The notes below the pieces were generated by a model. It did not search any database, had not been told where the DNA came from, and was given only the letters and a program-made list of their open reading frames with translations. A stretch of DNA of 64,000 nucleotides from Streptomyces griseoloalbus (lineage in GTDB: Bacteria; Actinomycetota; Actinomycetes; Streptomycetales; Streptomycetaceae). The translations under genes and the position numbers were made by a program. How positions within the stretch are numbered: the first letter of the stretch is position 1; the number at the start of each line of letters is the position of its first letter. The stretch is taken from assembly GCA_014650015.1 (NCBI GenBank), contig BMUD01000010.1, positions 239,667 to 303,666 on the forward strand, written 5' to 3'. Below, in pieces: positions 46,928 through 55,554 of the stretch.

Positions 46928-47710
46928 ATGAGTGGTGAGTGGTTCCGCAGGTTCGTCCCCGACTCCCAGGGGGCTTCCGCGACCGGAGGTGCGCTGAGAC
47001 TGGTCTGCTTCCCGCACGCGGGCGGCGGCGCGAGCGCGTTCCTCCGGCTGTCGCGCGAGGTCATGCCCGGGATCGAGGTCGTGGCGGTGCAGTACCCCGG
47101 CCGTCAGGACCGGCGTAACGAGGAGCCGCTGGCCGGTATCGGTCTCCTCGCGGACGCCCTCGCGGACGAGGTACGGCGGGAACTGGCCGGCCCGTACGCC
47201 TTCTTCGGACACAGCATGGGGGCGATCATCGCGCACGAGGTCGCCCTGCGGCTGGCCGAGCGGGGAGATCCGGGGCCGGAACGGCTCTTCCTGTCCGGCC
47301 GTGGCGCTCCCTCGACGACGCCGTACGCGCACGACCGTCTGCGTACCGACGCCGACGTCCTGGCCATGGTCCGCAAACTGGGCGGTACGGCCAACGCGGT
47401 CTTCGACGACCCGGATGTTCTGGCCATGGTCATGCCGACCCTCAGGGCCGACTACCGGGCGCTCGGTTCGTACGTCTGGACGCCGCGCCCCGCCCTGGAC
47501 GTCCCCTTCACGGTGCTGATCGGGGACGCGGACCCGGTGGTGCCGGTCACCGCGGTGGCGGGGTGGAAGGAGTTCACCACGGCCCGCACCGACATGGAGG
47601 TGTTCGAAGGCGGTCACTTCTACCTCGACGTCAGGACGAAGGAGGTGGCCCGGGTGGTCACCTCCGCCCTGGGGCTGGACGGCAAGCGGAACCCGGCGGT
47701 CGCGGTCTGA
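46928..47710 (+). CDS. Type II (editing) thioesterase
   Basis: Alpha/beta hydrolase of 260 residues that removes aberrant acyl groups from PKS carrier proteins. Motifs: CFPHAGGGASAF near the N-terminus, nucleophile GHSMGAIIAHE (Ser about residue 98), Asp in GDADPVVP and His in GGHFYLD. ATG 46928 follows GGAGGAG. Such genes are standard in modular PKS clusters. Confidence 0.92.
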   Translation: MSGEWFRRFVPDSQGASATGGALRLVCFPHAGGGASAFLRLSREVMPGIEVVAVQYPGRQDRRNEEPLAGIGLLADALADEVRRELAGPYAFFGHSMGAIIAHEVALRLAERGDPGPERLFLSGRGAPSTTPYAHDRLRTDADVLAMVRKLGGTANAVFDDPDVLAMVMPTLRADYRALGSYVWTPRPALDVPFTVLIGDADPVVPVTAVAGWKEFTTARTDMEVFEGGHFYLDVRTKEVARVVTSALGLDGKRNPAVAV

Positions 47711-47956
47711 CCCGACGGTGCGGGGGCGGCAGGGTGCGCCTGCTCCCTCCGCACGCCCGGTATGCCGGCGCGCCGGCCGGTCCCCGGTCGGCGCGCCCGC
47801 CGCGCGTCCTCCCCACGAGGGGCCTCGTGGCGCTCCAGCGGCGCACGATGGACCGCCGACTCGCAGATTCGGCCGCACGACGGGGCGGTAGCCGTGGGCC
47901 TGGGGCCCGGCGGCCTTCGCGTCCCGGCCGGCCACCTCGCGCCCGTCACGTCGCCG

Positions 47957-48026
47957 CCCCCGCCACCTCGCCCCCGCCACCTCGCCCCCGCCACCTCGCC
48001 CCCGCCACCTCGCCCCCGACACCTCG
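47957..48026. repeat. 14-bp tandem repeat, four perfect copies and one variant
   Basis: CCCCCGCCACCTCG is repeated head to tail at 47957, 47971, 47985 and 47999, then once with CGACACC instead of CGCCACC. Similar CACCTCGCCCCC segments continue to about 48070. Confidence 0.8.
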
Positions 48027-48387
48027 TCACCGGCGCCGCGCCCCCGACACCTCGCCCCCGGTGCGTCGCCCGTCGCCGTGTCGCGCACAGGCGACGCGCC
48101 CTCCGGTAGGTCACCCACCTCCGACCGCCCATCGGCCGTCCCGCACACCACCGGCGCGCCGACCGGTCCTGGCCCCGTCCTCCACGACACCTCGCCCCCG
48201 GAACGCGCCCGGCCGACGGCCGTGCCGGGCGTGGTGTCGGCGGCGCGGTGGCGCTGACGCCCGCGCCTCGCTGACCAGCGGATTCACCCGCTTCAGCGAC
48301 TGCACGTCTCCCTCCGCGGCGACACGGGGAACCGGCTCCGTTCAGCCCGTCACCAGCGATCGAGGGAGACGAGTGGCCCACTGTTAA

Positions 48388-48409
48388 AAAATCGAACGGT
48401 TGGTATGGT
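48388..48409 (-). promoter_or_regulatory. ARE-like operator, distal to the transposase-derived gene
   Basis: The minus strand reads AACCATACCAACCGTTCGAT, close to the other ARE-like sites (CATACC then a CCGTT core). It lies about 190 bases before the gene at 48598. Confidence 0.6.
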
Positions 48410-48535
48410 TACAGGGGGCGGCAAAACCCGACCCCGACGGTTATAAGCGCGTGTTGGGGTTCACCTCCCGCGAGGGTAGGTATCCGCGCATGTCGAGGTG
48501 GGCGCTGGGGTGGCGCCGACCTGGTTGCGCTGAAA

Positions 48536-48553
48536 AAACCGATCGATTGGTTT
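48536..48553. promoter_or_regulatory. ARE-like operator, proximal to the transposase-derived gene
   Basis: AAACCGATCGATTGGTTT: AAACC/GGTTT arms and a nearly symmetric centre, flanked by A and T runs. Same arm spacing as 42601-42618. It lies 45 bases before the GTG start. Confidence 0.75.
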
Positions 48554-48597
48554 ATTTTATGCAGTGAGCAGAGGGTGCGTCACCAGGGGGGAAGTCG

Positions 48598-49776
48598 GTG
48601 GAAGCAGACGTAGGACAGCGCCGGTCATCGCGGGGAGGCGGCGTCGAGTGTCCTGGCGGTCTCGTTCCGGAGGCCGAATCGGAGCTTTTCGCCTCGCTGC
48701 GCCGCAGTGGCCAGCGGCAGAAGGCGGAACATTACGTGAAGGGGTTACTCAAGACGCCCGGCCGCAAGACGTTGGGGCACATCGCGGCGCACCTCGGCGG
48801 TCCCGCGGCACAGCAGAGCATGCACCACTTCATCAGCGAATCCCTGTGGGAGTGGGCACCGGTCCGCCACGCTTTGGCCCGCCAGGCGCGGCTGGAGCTC
48901 GGACACGACGCGTGGGTCGTCCGGCCCACCGCGATCCCCAAGGCCGGAGCCCACTCGATCGGCGTCGACCTCCAGTACGTTCCGCACCTCGGACGCGCCG
49001 TCAACGGGCAGCAGGCAGTGGGGGTCTGGCTGGCCTCGGAGCGGGCCGCCGTGCCGGTCGAGTGGCAACTCGTCCTGCCGCGGCGATGGCGCGAGGAACC
49101 CCTCCGTCGCAGGGCTCGTATTCCCGCCGGCGTCCGGGCGGACTGCCTGGAGGAGTGCGTCCGCGAGGCGATGGCCCAGGCGACCCAGGCCGCCGGAGTG
49201 CCGAGCCGGCCGGTGATCGTCGATGCGGAGGGAGCGGACGCCGTGGCGATCGCCCGCCGACTGGGGGCCGGGGGGCACCAATTCGTCATCCGCACCGGTC
49301 CGGGAACCCGACTGAGCGTCGACAGGTCGGTCCTGCCGGCCTACGGCTCGCGTGAGCGCAGCGCCGGAGAGCTGGTCGCCCACCTCGGCCGGATGCGCAC
49401 TCCGGTCGGCCCGGAACCGGACCGGCCCGTGGCCTCGGTGATCCCGGTGGCGGCCCCCGCCTCCCCGCACGGCGGCGCGCTGAGAGGCCTGCGCCTCATG
49501 GGGGAGTGGTCCGCGTCGGACCGGGGTGCCGACCGGTTGTGGCTGACCAACACCACCGGCATCCCCGTGTCCGCGCTGCTGCGGCTGACGCGGCTGAGCG
49601 ACCTCGTCGCGCGGGACGCCGTGGACATCGGCGACCGCGTCGGGCTGAGGGACTTCGCCGGGCGCTCCTTCTCCGGCTGGCACCGCCACGTGACGCTCGC
49701 CTCGATCGCCCACTTCGCCACCGTGCTCGCCGCCGAGCCGTCCCCCTGTGCCGCGGCTGCCTGCGAGGCCGCTTGA
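48598..49776 (+). CDS. Transposase-derived (IS701-like) protein with lost catalytic residues, TTA-containing
   Basis: Protein of 392 residues resembling IS701/IS4-group transposases: HYVKGLLKTPGRKTLGHIAA, QQSMHHFISESLWEWAPVR, IPKAGAHSIGVDLQYVPHLG, NGQQAVGVWLASERAAVPVE and FAGRSFSGWHRHVTLASIAH. The first catalytic Asp, expected in a VxD motif, is replaced in AWVVRPTAIPK, and the final Glu region reads DRVGLRDFAGRS. A second-Asp candidate remains in VIVDAEGADAV. No terminal inverted repeats flank it. GTG follows AGGGGGGAAG. Codon 50 is TTA (48745-48747), and two ARE-like sites precede the gene. It looks like a domesticated, regulated protein, not a mobile element. Confidence 0.75.
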   Translation: MEADVGQRRSSRGGGVECPGGLVPEAESELFASLRRSGQRQKAEHYVKGLLKTPGRKTLGHIAAHLGGPAAQQSMHHFISESLWEWAPVRHALARQARLELGHDAWVVRPTAIPKAGAHSIGVDLQYVPHLGRAVNGQQAVGVWLASERAAVPVEWQLVLPRRWREEPLRRRARIPAGVRADCLEECVREAMAQATQAAGVPSRPVIVDAEGADAVAIARRLGAGGHQFVIRTGPGTRLSVDRSVLPAYGSRERSAGELVAHLGRMRTPVGPEPDRPVASVIPVAAPASPHGGALRGLRLMGEWSASDRGADRLWLTNTTGIPVSALLRLTRLSDLVARDAVDIGDRVGLRDFAGRSFSGWHRHVTLASIAHFATVLAAEPSPCAAAACEAA

Positions 49777-50008
49777 CAGGGTGCCCGGCGTGCCACCACC
49801 CCAGTCCACCCGTCGACCACGTGCTCGAACCAGGGGCTGACGTCCCCTGGCCCCCTGGCTCTTGGCCCGCTGGTCGGCGTCGCGTATCGCGGGGGGATGA
49901 CCTACCCGTGACGTCAGCGGGCTGTCCACGAACGCCGCCCACCACTCCACGACCACGGTGGGCGACGCACCAACGCGAGCTCGAACGCCCGGAACAGGAG
50001 TATGCGCA

Positions 50009-50878
50009 GTGCGGTTGAACCTGATCGGCCCACTCCAAGTCATCACCGACGACGGCAGGGAACACGCGCCCAACGCGCCGAAGATAGGCCGGATGCTGGC
50101 GGTCCTCGCGCTCCAGCCGCGCGAGGCCGTGCCCACCGCCGTACTGATCCAGGAACTGTGGGGGCAGAACCCTCCGCGCAGCGCGGCCAAGACTCTGCAG
50201 ACGCATGTGTACCATGCGCGCCGCATGTTCCAGGAGGAGAGAGTCACGGCCGCCGGCCGTAATCTGCTGGTGGCCAGAGCGCCCGGATACGAGCTCCGGG
50301 TCAACGACGACGAGGTCGACGTCAGCAGCTTCGAGCAGTACCTGAGGCAGGCGCGCTGGGAGTCCCGGAGCGGACAGTTGGAGAGGGCCGCCCACCAGGT
50401 GAACCGTGCCCTCGCCCTGTGGCGCGGCCCGGTCCTGAGCGGCGTGCCGGTCGGCACCGTGCTCGCCGGCCGGATCGCCCGCGTCGAGGAGCTGCGGATC
50501 AACGCCCTCGAACTGCGCATCGAGATCGAGAGCAGGCTGGGCAGGCAGCGCGACCTGCTGCCCGATCTGCGGGCTCTGGTCGAGGAGTTCCCGCTGCACG
50601 AGTGGTTCCACGGGCAGCTCATCTCGGCGCTGCACCAGGCGGGACGCAGGAGTGAGGCCCTGCAGGCCTACCACGCGCTCTACAGCATCCTCCAGAAGGA
50701 GCTCGGCCTGGAGCCCTCGGCGGACCTGCGGCGGCTCCAGGCCGAGATCCTCGGCTCCTCAGGGCGCGAGGAGTCGTCCGGACCGCTCCACCTGGAGGCA
50801 CCGGAGACGTCGCGGCGGCACCTGTCGCCCGTCCCGTCGAAGCAGCCGCGTCCGACCGCCGTCGCCTGCTTCGGCTGA
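50009..50878 (+). CDS. Small SARP transcriptional activator
   Basis: Streptomyces antibiotic regulatory protein of 289 residues. OmpR-like winged helix at about 15-95 (APKIGRMLAVLALQPREAVP, LIQELWGQNPPRSAAKTLQT, RAPGYELRV) and bacterial transcriptional activation domain at about 100-245 (ALALWRGPVLSG, EELRINALELRIEIE, QAYHALYSILQKELGLEPSA). The short tail is Ser/Pro-rich. GTG 50009 follows AGGAG with an 8-base spacer. It probably activates the PKS or aminotransferase promoters. Confidence 0.92.
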   Translation: MRLNLIGPLQVITDDGREHAPNAPKIGRMLAVLALQPREAVPTAVLIQELWGQNPPRSAAKTLQTHVYHARRMFQEERVTAAGRNLLVARAPGYELRVNDDEVDVSSFEQYLRQARWESRSGQLERAAHQVNRALALWRGPVLSGVPVGTVLAGRIARVEELRINALELRIEIESRLGRQRDLLPDLRALVEEFPLHEWFHGQLISALHQAGRRSEALQAYHALYSILQKELGLEPSADLRRLQAEILGSSGREESSGPLHLEAPETSRRHLSPVPSKQPRPTAVACFG

Positions 50879-51220
50879 CGACCCCGGACGTCACGGACGT
50901 CCGACGTGCCGGCCAGGAACGGCGGCACATCGGTGGTGGTGACGCGTACTCCCGCCGACCACACAGACGGTGAACGCCGGTACCGCCGGGCGTTTCATCA
51001 CCAGTACATGAACAGGCGGTGACCTTCGTGGACCCGAATGCGGTTCCCGCCCACAACGGCGTGGCACGGGACGGCGGCATGTGCCGAGATTTGTGCGATC
51101 TTGGACCACGGCCCTGCACGATGGTGACGGATCTTGACGGATTCGGGCGGTTGCCGCGGATCGACCACTCCGCGTCCCGCCCGTGTATCCCGCCTTTACG
51201 GGGATGGAGTTGGGCGAGTC

Positions 51221-53470
51221 ATGCAGTTCCGAATGCTGGGTCCGATAGAAGTTGTCGACCATGGTGAGCAGGTGCCCCTCGGCGGCACCAAGCAGCGCGC
51301 CACCCTCGGTTTCCTCCTGCTCCAGACGAACAAGGTAGTGGCCACCAGCCACCTCATGAACGCGCTGTGGGGCTACGACGACGTCCCCGCCACGGCACGC
51401 AAGATTCTGCAGAACGCCGTCTACGGCCTGCGCAACATCCTGTCCGCCGGGCGGGTCAAGGGTGACCCGGGCGCCGCCGCACTGCTGACCCAGCCACCCG
51501 GCTACATGATGCGGGTCGACCCCGAGCGGGTGGACCTCCAGCTGTTCCACAAGTGGGTCGTGCAGGGCAGGGAGCAACTGGCGCGCGGCGACGCGGAGTC
51601 CGCCTCCGCGCTCCTGCGCGACGCCCTCGCGCTGTGGCGCGGGCCGGCCCTCGCGGATCTGGTGGAGGGCGGCATCCAGTGGCCCGAACTGGCCACGATC
51701 GAGAACACCCGGCTCGACGTCATGGAGGACTACTTCGACGCACAGCTCGCCTGCGGCAACCACCACTCGGTCCTCGCCGAGCTGGAGCGGATGGTGCAGT
51801 CCGAACCGCTGCGCGAACGGTCGTGCGGTCAGCTCATGCTGGCCCTGTACCGCTGCGGACGACAGGTCGACGCTCTCAACGTCTACAGCCGGGTCCGGGC
51901 CGTGCTCGTCGAGAGTCTCGGTCTGGAGCCCGGCCGGGGTCTGCAGCAGCTCCAGCAGGCGATCCTCGTCCAGGACCCGGCCCTGTCCCTGGCCCGTCCC
52001 GGCACACCCGACCCCTTCACGGTCCGGGCCGAGATCCGCGTCGGCTCCACCCCGCCCCCCGCCGCCCTCCTCCCCGCCGTTTCCCCGGAACCCCGGGACA
52101 CCCGCCCCCTCGAGTCTCGGACCCACCCGGCGGACGGCATCACCATGCCGGAGCAGCGCGTGTCCGAACCGGCGGCACGGGAGCGGCGCACCGACTCCAC
52201 GCGCCGCAGGGTCTCCGCGATGTCCGTACGCGCCCGGCTTGCCCCGACCCGCGCCGATGTGACCCCCAAGGACGCCGACGCCCTGCTGGAAAGCGCCTGT
52301 CACCTGGTCACCGAGCAGGTGGAACGGTTCGGTGGCACCGTCACGGCGTCGATCGGCTCGATGTCGCTGGCCGTGTTCGGACTGGACGGACCCAGCGACG
52401 ACGACGCCCGGCAGGCCGTCCTCGCGGCACTCGCCATCCGTGACCTCCTCGACGTCCCGGCCGGCGACGACCCCGAGGCGCCGCGGCTGGCCGTGCAGTG
52501 CGCCGTCACGACCGGAGAGGTCCTGCTGCGCCACCGCAGCCACGAGGACACCCCCGCCGTCATCGGCACCGTCCTGGACGAATCCCAGGCACAGCTCTCC
52601 GAAGTGCCGGCCGGGCAGGTGCGGGTCACCGACTCCGTCCGGCGGGCGAGCGAGCACGCCGTGCGCTACCGGCTGCCGGACCCGGCCTCCGGGAGCTGGG
52701 AGGCGCTGGGTCCCCGTGACGAGGGGCATGCCGAGGACAGCGGCGCCGAGATGTACGAACAGGACCTCCTGCGTGGGCTGGTACGGCGCACCCGGCACCG
52801 GGGCGTGCCCCACCTGGTGACGGTGCTCGGGGAGCGCGGCACCGGCAAGACGCGGCTGCTGCGCAACTTCGAACGCTGGGTGACGGCGCAACCCGACGCG
52901 CCGCGCATCCTGACCGGGCGGATTCCGGCGGCCGGCGAGGACGGCCACCGGCTCCGGCTGGCGGCCCAGATCCTCGCCGCCTACTGCGGCGCGGCTCCCG
53001 GGGAGGACGCGACGGCCGCGCTGACCCGCACGGTCCGCAAGCTCTTCCCCAGCGAACGGGCCTCCGCCCTGCTGGTCTCGCGGCTCCGCCCGCTGGTGAC
53101 CACCGCCGGCATCGGTGTGGACGACCGCTTCGGAGGGCCGCCCATCACCGAGACCATGAGCGCCTGGGCCCAGCTGTTCCAGCAGGCGGCGTGCCAGGAG
53201 CCCCTCGTGCTGTGCATAGACGACCTCCATCGCGCCCCCGACGCGGTACTCGACGCCGTGGAGGAACTGGCGGAGACGGCCGGGTCGGGTCCCCTGTGCG
53301 TGGTCGTCGGAGCCGGCCCGGAACTGCTGCTGCGAAGGCCGGGCTGGGCCGGGGGGAAGAGTCACGCCACGACGGTCACCCTGGACCGTCCGGAGCGGGT
53401 CACCAACGAGCAACTCGTACGACTGCTGCTGTCGGCCAGCGGAAGCGAGGACGCCCGGACCCTCACCTGA
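51221..53470 (+). CDS. Large SARP with cyclase-like and ATPase domains (PimR-like)
   Basis: Regulator of 749 residues. SARP winged helix about 1-93 (GGTKQRATLGFLLLQTNKVV, HLMNALWGYDDVPATARKIL, QPPGYMMRV) and activation domain about 97-245 (LALWRGPALADL, NVYSRVRAVLVESLGLEPG). After a Pro/Arg linker comes a class III cyclase-like fold at about 350-500 (ASIGSMSLAVFGLDGPSDDD, VQCAVTTGEVLLRHR), without obvious metal-binding residues. Then an AAA/NACHT-like ATPase: Walker A GERGTGKTRLL and Walker B PLVLCIDDLHRAP. It ends soon after the ATPase, without the TPR/LuxR tail of large regulators. The layout recalls PimR. ATG 51221 has GGAG 12 bases upstream. Confidence 0.88.
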   Translation: MQFRMLGPIEVVDHGEQVPLGGTKQRATLGFLLLQTNKVVATSHLMNALWGYDDVPATARKILQNAVYGLRNILSAGRVKGDPGAAALLTQPPGYMMRVDPERVDLQLFHKWVVQGREQLARGDAESASALLRDALALWRGPALADLVEGGIQWPELATIENTRLDVMEDYFDAQLACGNHHSVLAELERMVQSEPLRERSCGQLMLALYRCGRQVDALNVYSRVRAVLVESLGLEPGRGLQQLQQAILVQDPALSLARPGTPDPFTVRAEIRVGSTPPPAALLPAVSPEPRDTRPLESRTHPADGITMPEQRVSEPAARERRTDSTRRRVSAMSVRARLAPTRADVTPKDADALLESACHLVTEQVERFGGTVTASIGSMSLAVFGLDGPSDDDARQAVLAALAIRDLLDVPAGDDPEAPRLAVQCAVTTGEVLLRHRSHEDTPAVIGTVLDESQAQLSEVPAGQVRVTDSVRRASEHAVRYRLPDPASGSWEALGPRDEGHAEDSGAEMYEQDLLRGLVRRTRHRGVPHLVTVLGERGTGKTRLLRNFERWVTAQPDAPRILTGRIPAAGEDGHRLRLAAQILAAYCGAAPGEDATAALTRTVRKLFPSERASALLVSRLRPLVTTAGIGVDDRFGGPPITETMSAWAQLFQQAACQEPLVLCIDDLHRAPDAVLDAVEELAETAGSGPLCVVVGAGPELLLRRPGWAGGKSHATTVTLDRPERVTNEQLVRLLLSASGSEDARTLT

Positions 53471-53634
53471 AAATGCCACGCTCCACAACGGAACTCACCA
53501 GCGGGTAATCGGACGCCCATCATTTTCGGAATTCATGGGATGGCCGCGGCATGACCGCCCACTGGAACGCCCCGAAGAGAATATCGGCACGGTCTGCCGG
53601 TGAACGCGCATTCCGCGCTGAAAAGGAGCTGGAC

Positions 53635-55218
53635 ATGAATCCCGAATCCGCTGACGCCGAGCTCGCCGAGCCGTATCTGCGCGGCCTGTTGGCCTCGGCC
53701 GGCCTCGATGTCGAGTACGTACGGGGCGAAGGCAACACGCTCTACCGCCTCGACGCGCAGGGGCAGGAGACCCCCGTACTCGACTACGCCGGCGGATACG
53801 GTTCGCTGATCTTCGGTCACAACAACCCCGAGATCGTGGCCCGGGCCAGGGAACTGCTGGACGGGAGCGTGCCGGTGCACGCGCAGTTCTCCTCCCACCC
53901 CTACGCCAACCGGCTCGCGGCCGAGCTCAACCGGATCGTCCACCGGGAACTCGGCGTCGACGAGCCGTACTACGCCACCTTCGCCAACAGCGGCGCGGAG
54001 GCCATCGAGGCAGCGGTCAAGCACGCCGAGCTCGACCGCGTGCTGCGCCTGAGCGAGACCCTGGCGGAACTCGCGGCCGGGGTGGAGGAGGCCCGCGCCG
54101 CCGTGGGCGACGGCTCGGCGACCGTCCCCGACGCCGTGTACGCGCACCTGGCGACCGAGCGCCCGGCCGGCGATCCGCTGGCACCGGTGATCGACGAGAT
54201 CACCCGCAGGAACGGGGAACGCGCCGCGAAGGCCCCGGTGTTCCTCGCCCTGGAGGGCGGCTTCCACGGGAAGCTGATGGGCAGCGTCCAGCTCACCCAC
54301 AACGAGGCCTACCGCGCCCCGTTCGCGGCGCTGGGCGTCCGGGCGAGGTTCGTGCCGCGGGGCAGGCCCGAGGCCCTCGACGAGGTCCTGGCACAGGAGC
54401 GCGGCGTCCTGCTGGGCCTCGCCGTCGAGGGCGGGGAGGTCCGCGTCGTGGAGCGCGAGCACCCCGTGTTCTGCGCCTTCCTGCTGGAGCCGATCCAGGG
54501 CGAGGGCGGCATCCAGCCGCTGTCCGACGCGGACGCCCGGATCATCCAGGAGTTCGCCGACGCCACGGACTGCCCGCTCATCCTCGACGAGATCCAGAGC
54601 GGCCTCGGCCGCACCGGCACCCTCCTCGCCAGCTCGCAGATGGGCCTGCGCGGCGACTACTACACGCTGGCCAAATCCCTGGGCGGCGGCCTGGCCAAGG
54701 CGTCCGTGATGCTCGTGCGCCAGACCCGCTACCGTGCGCAGTTCGAGCTGGTGCACAGCTCGACCTTCGCCAAGGACGCCTTCTCCTGCCACATCGCGCT
54801 CAAGGTCCTCGAGATGCTGGAGCGGGACGGCGGCCAGGCCTACCGGCAGGCCTCCGAGCGCGGCGCCGCGCTGCAGGCGACGCTGGAGAAGGTCCGTACC
54901 GCCTTCCCGGACGTGGTCAAGGAGGTCCGGGGCCGCGGCCTCATGCTCGGCTTCGAGTTCCACGACCAGTCGCAGGCCGAGCACCCGGCGATCCGCGAGG
55001 CGGCCGGCGGCGGCCTCTTCGGGTACGTCATCGCCGGTCACCTGCTGCACGGGCACTCCATCCGGACGTTCCCCACCGCGAGCGCCGTCAACACGCTGCG
55101 CTTCGAGCCGTCGGTGCTGCTCACCGACGAGGAGATCGGACGGCTGGAGGAGGCCCTCACCGACGTGTGCGCCATCCTCCGGGAGCAGGCCGGGGAACGA
55201 CTGGTCCTGTCCTCCTGA
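53635..55218 (+). CDS. Class III PLP-dependent aminotransferase
   Basis: Omega-type aminotransferase of 527 residues, longer than the usual 430-460. Motifs: LDYAGGYGSLIFGHNNPEIV, ATFANSGAEAIEAAVKHAEL (PLP phosphate site), FLALEGGFHGKLMGSVQLTH, LLEPIQGEGG, PLILDEIQSGLGRTG (Asp that binds the pyridine N) and YYTLAKSLGGGLAKAS with the Schiff-base Lys. About 60 extra residues sit between the phosphate site and EGGFHG (about 135-195). ATG 53635 follows AAAAGGAG. It is followed by a strong terminator, then the PKS gene. It may install an amino group on a polyketide-derived aldehyde or on a starter unit. Confidence 0.9.
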   Translation: MNPESADAELAEPYLRGLLASAGLDVEYVRGEGNTLYRLDAQGQETPVLDYAGGYGSLIFGHNNPEIVARARELLDGSVPVHAQFSSHPYANRLAAELNRIVHRELGVDEPYYATFANSGAEAIEAAVKHAELDRVLRLSETLAELAAGVEEARAAVGDGSATVPDAVYAHLATERPAGDPLAPVIDEITRRNGERAAKAPVFLALEGGFHGKLMGSVQLTHNEAYRAPFAALGVRARFVPRGRPEALDEVLAQERGVLLGLAVEGGEVRVVEREHPVFCAFLLEPIQGEGGIQPLSDADARIIQEFADATDCPLILDEIQSGLGRTGTLLASSQMGLRGDYYTLAKSLGGGLAKASVMLVRQTRYRAQFELVHSSTFAKDAFSCHIALKVLEMLERDGGQAYRQASERGAALQATLEKVRTAFPDVVKEVRGRGLMLGFEFHDQSQAEHPAIREAAGGGLFGYVIAGHLLHGHSIRTFPTASAVNTLRFEPSVLLTDEEIGRLEEALTDVCAILREQAGERLVLSS

Positions 55219-55272
55219 GCCCGACCGCCCGCACCGTTCCTCCCTCACTCCGGCGGCGGCTCCCCCACTGCC

Positions 55273-55327
55273 CCGGACACACTGCCCGGCCCGTGCTCGT
55301 TCACGGGCCGGGCACCGTGCTGTCCGG
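55273..55327. terminator. Hairpin after the aminotransferase gene
   Basis: GCCCGGCCCGTG (55284-55295) pairs with 55302-55313 over a 6-base loop; outer arms CCGGACA (55273) and TGTCCGG (55321) extend the stem. It implies that the PKS has its own promoter in 55328-55554, where I see no further gene. Confidence 0.75.
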
Positions 55328-55554
55328 GGCGGTGGGTAGTACGCGGTCCCGGATCTCGGCAATTACTGAGCCGTGGCCGGGCATTGGGGAGGGAATTCCG
55401 TCCCGCACGTAGGGTCGACTTACTGGGATCGCGGCACATTCCCGCCACGACATGCGTGTTACAGCCGGGCCAGAAGAAATGCGTGACATGCGCCATGAGG
55501 CGCCGAACGGGCTCGCGCCATGGGAATTCGGTTATGGAAGGGCAGCGGAAGTTC

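Larger units (their letters stand above)
47711..48597. other. Long intergenic region with repeats and ARE-like operators
   Basis: Almost 890 bases without a supportable gene. It has a GC-rich tandem repeat (47957-48026), a spaced inverted repeat (48305-48314 with 48362-48371, CGTCTCCCTC/GAGGGAGACG), and then two AT-richer ARE-like sites before the transposase-derived gene. Long minus-strand frames here reflect the repeat composition. Confidence 0.45.

Noticed and set aside
47957-48070. Repeat array considered as CRISPR
   Set aside because: Units are contiguous 14-mers with no unique spacers and no cas genes nearby.
48598-49776. Calling this gene an active insertion sequence
   Set aside because: No terminal inverted repeats or target duplication seen, catalytic positions altered, and strong local regulatory signals.
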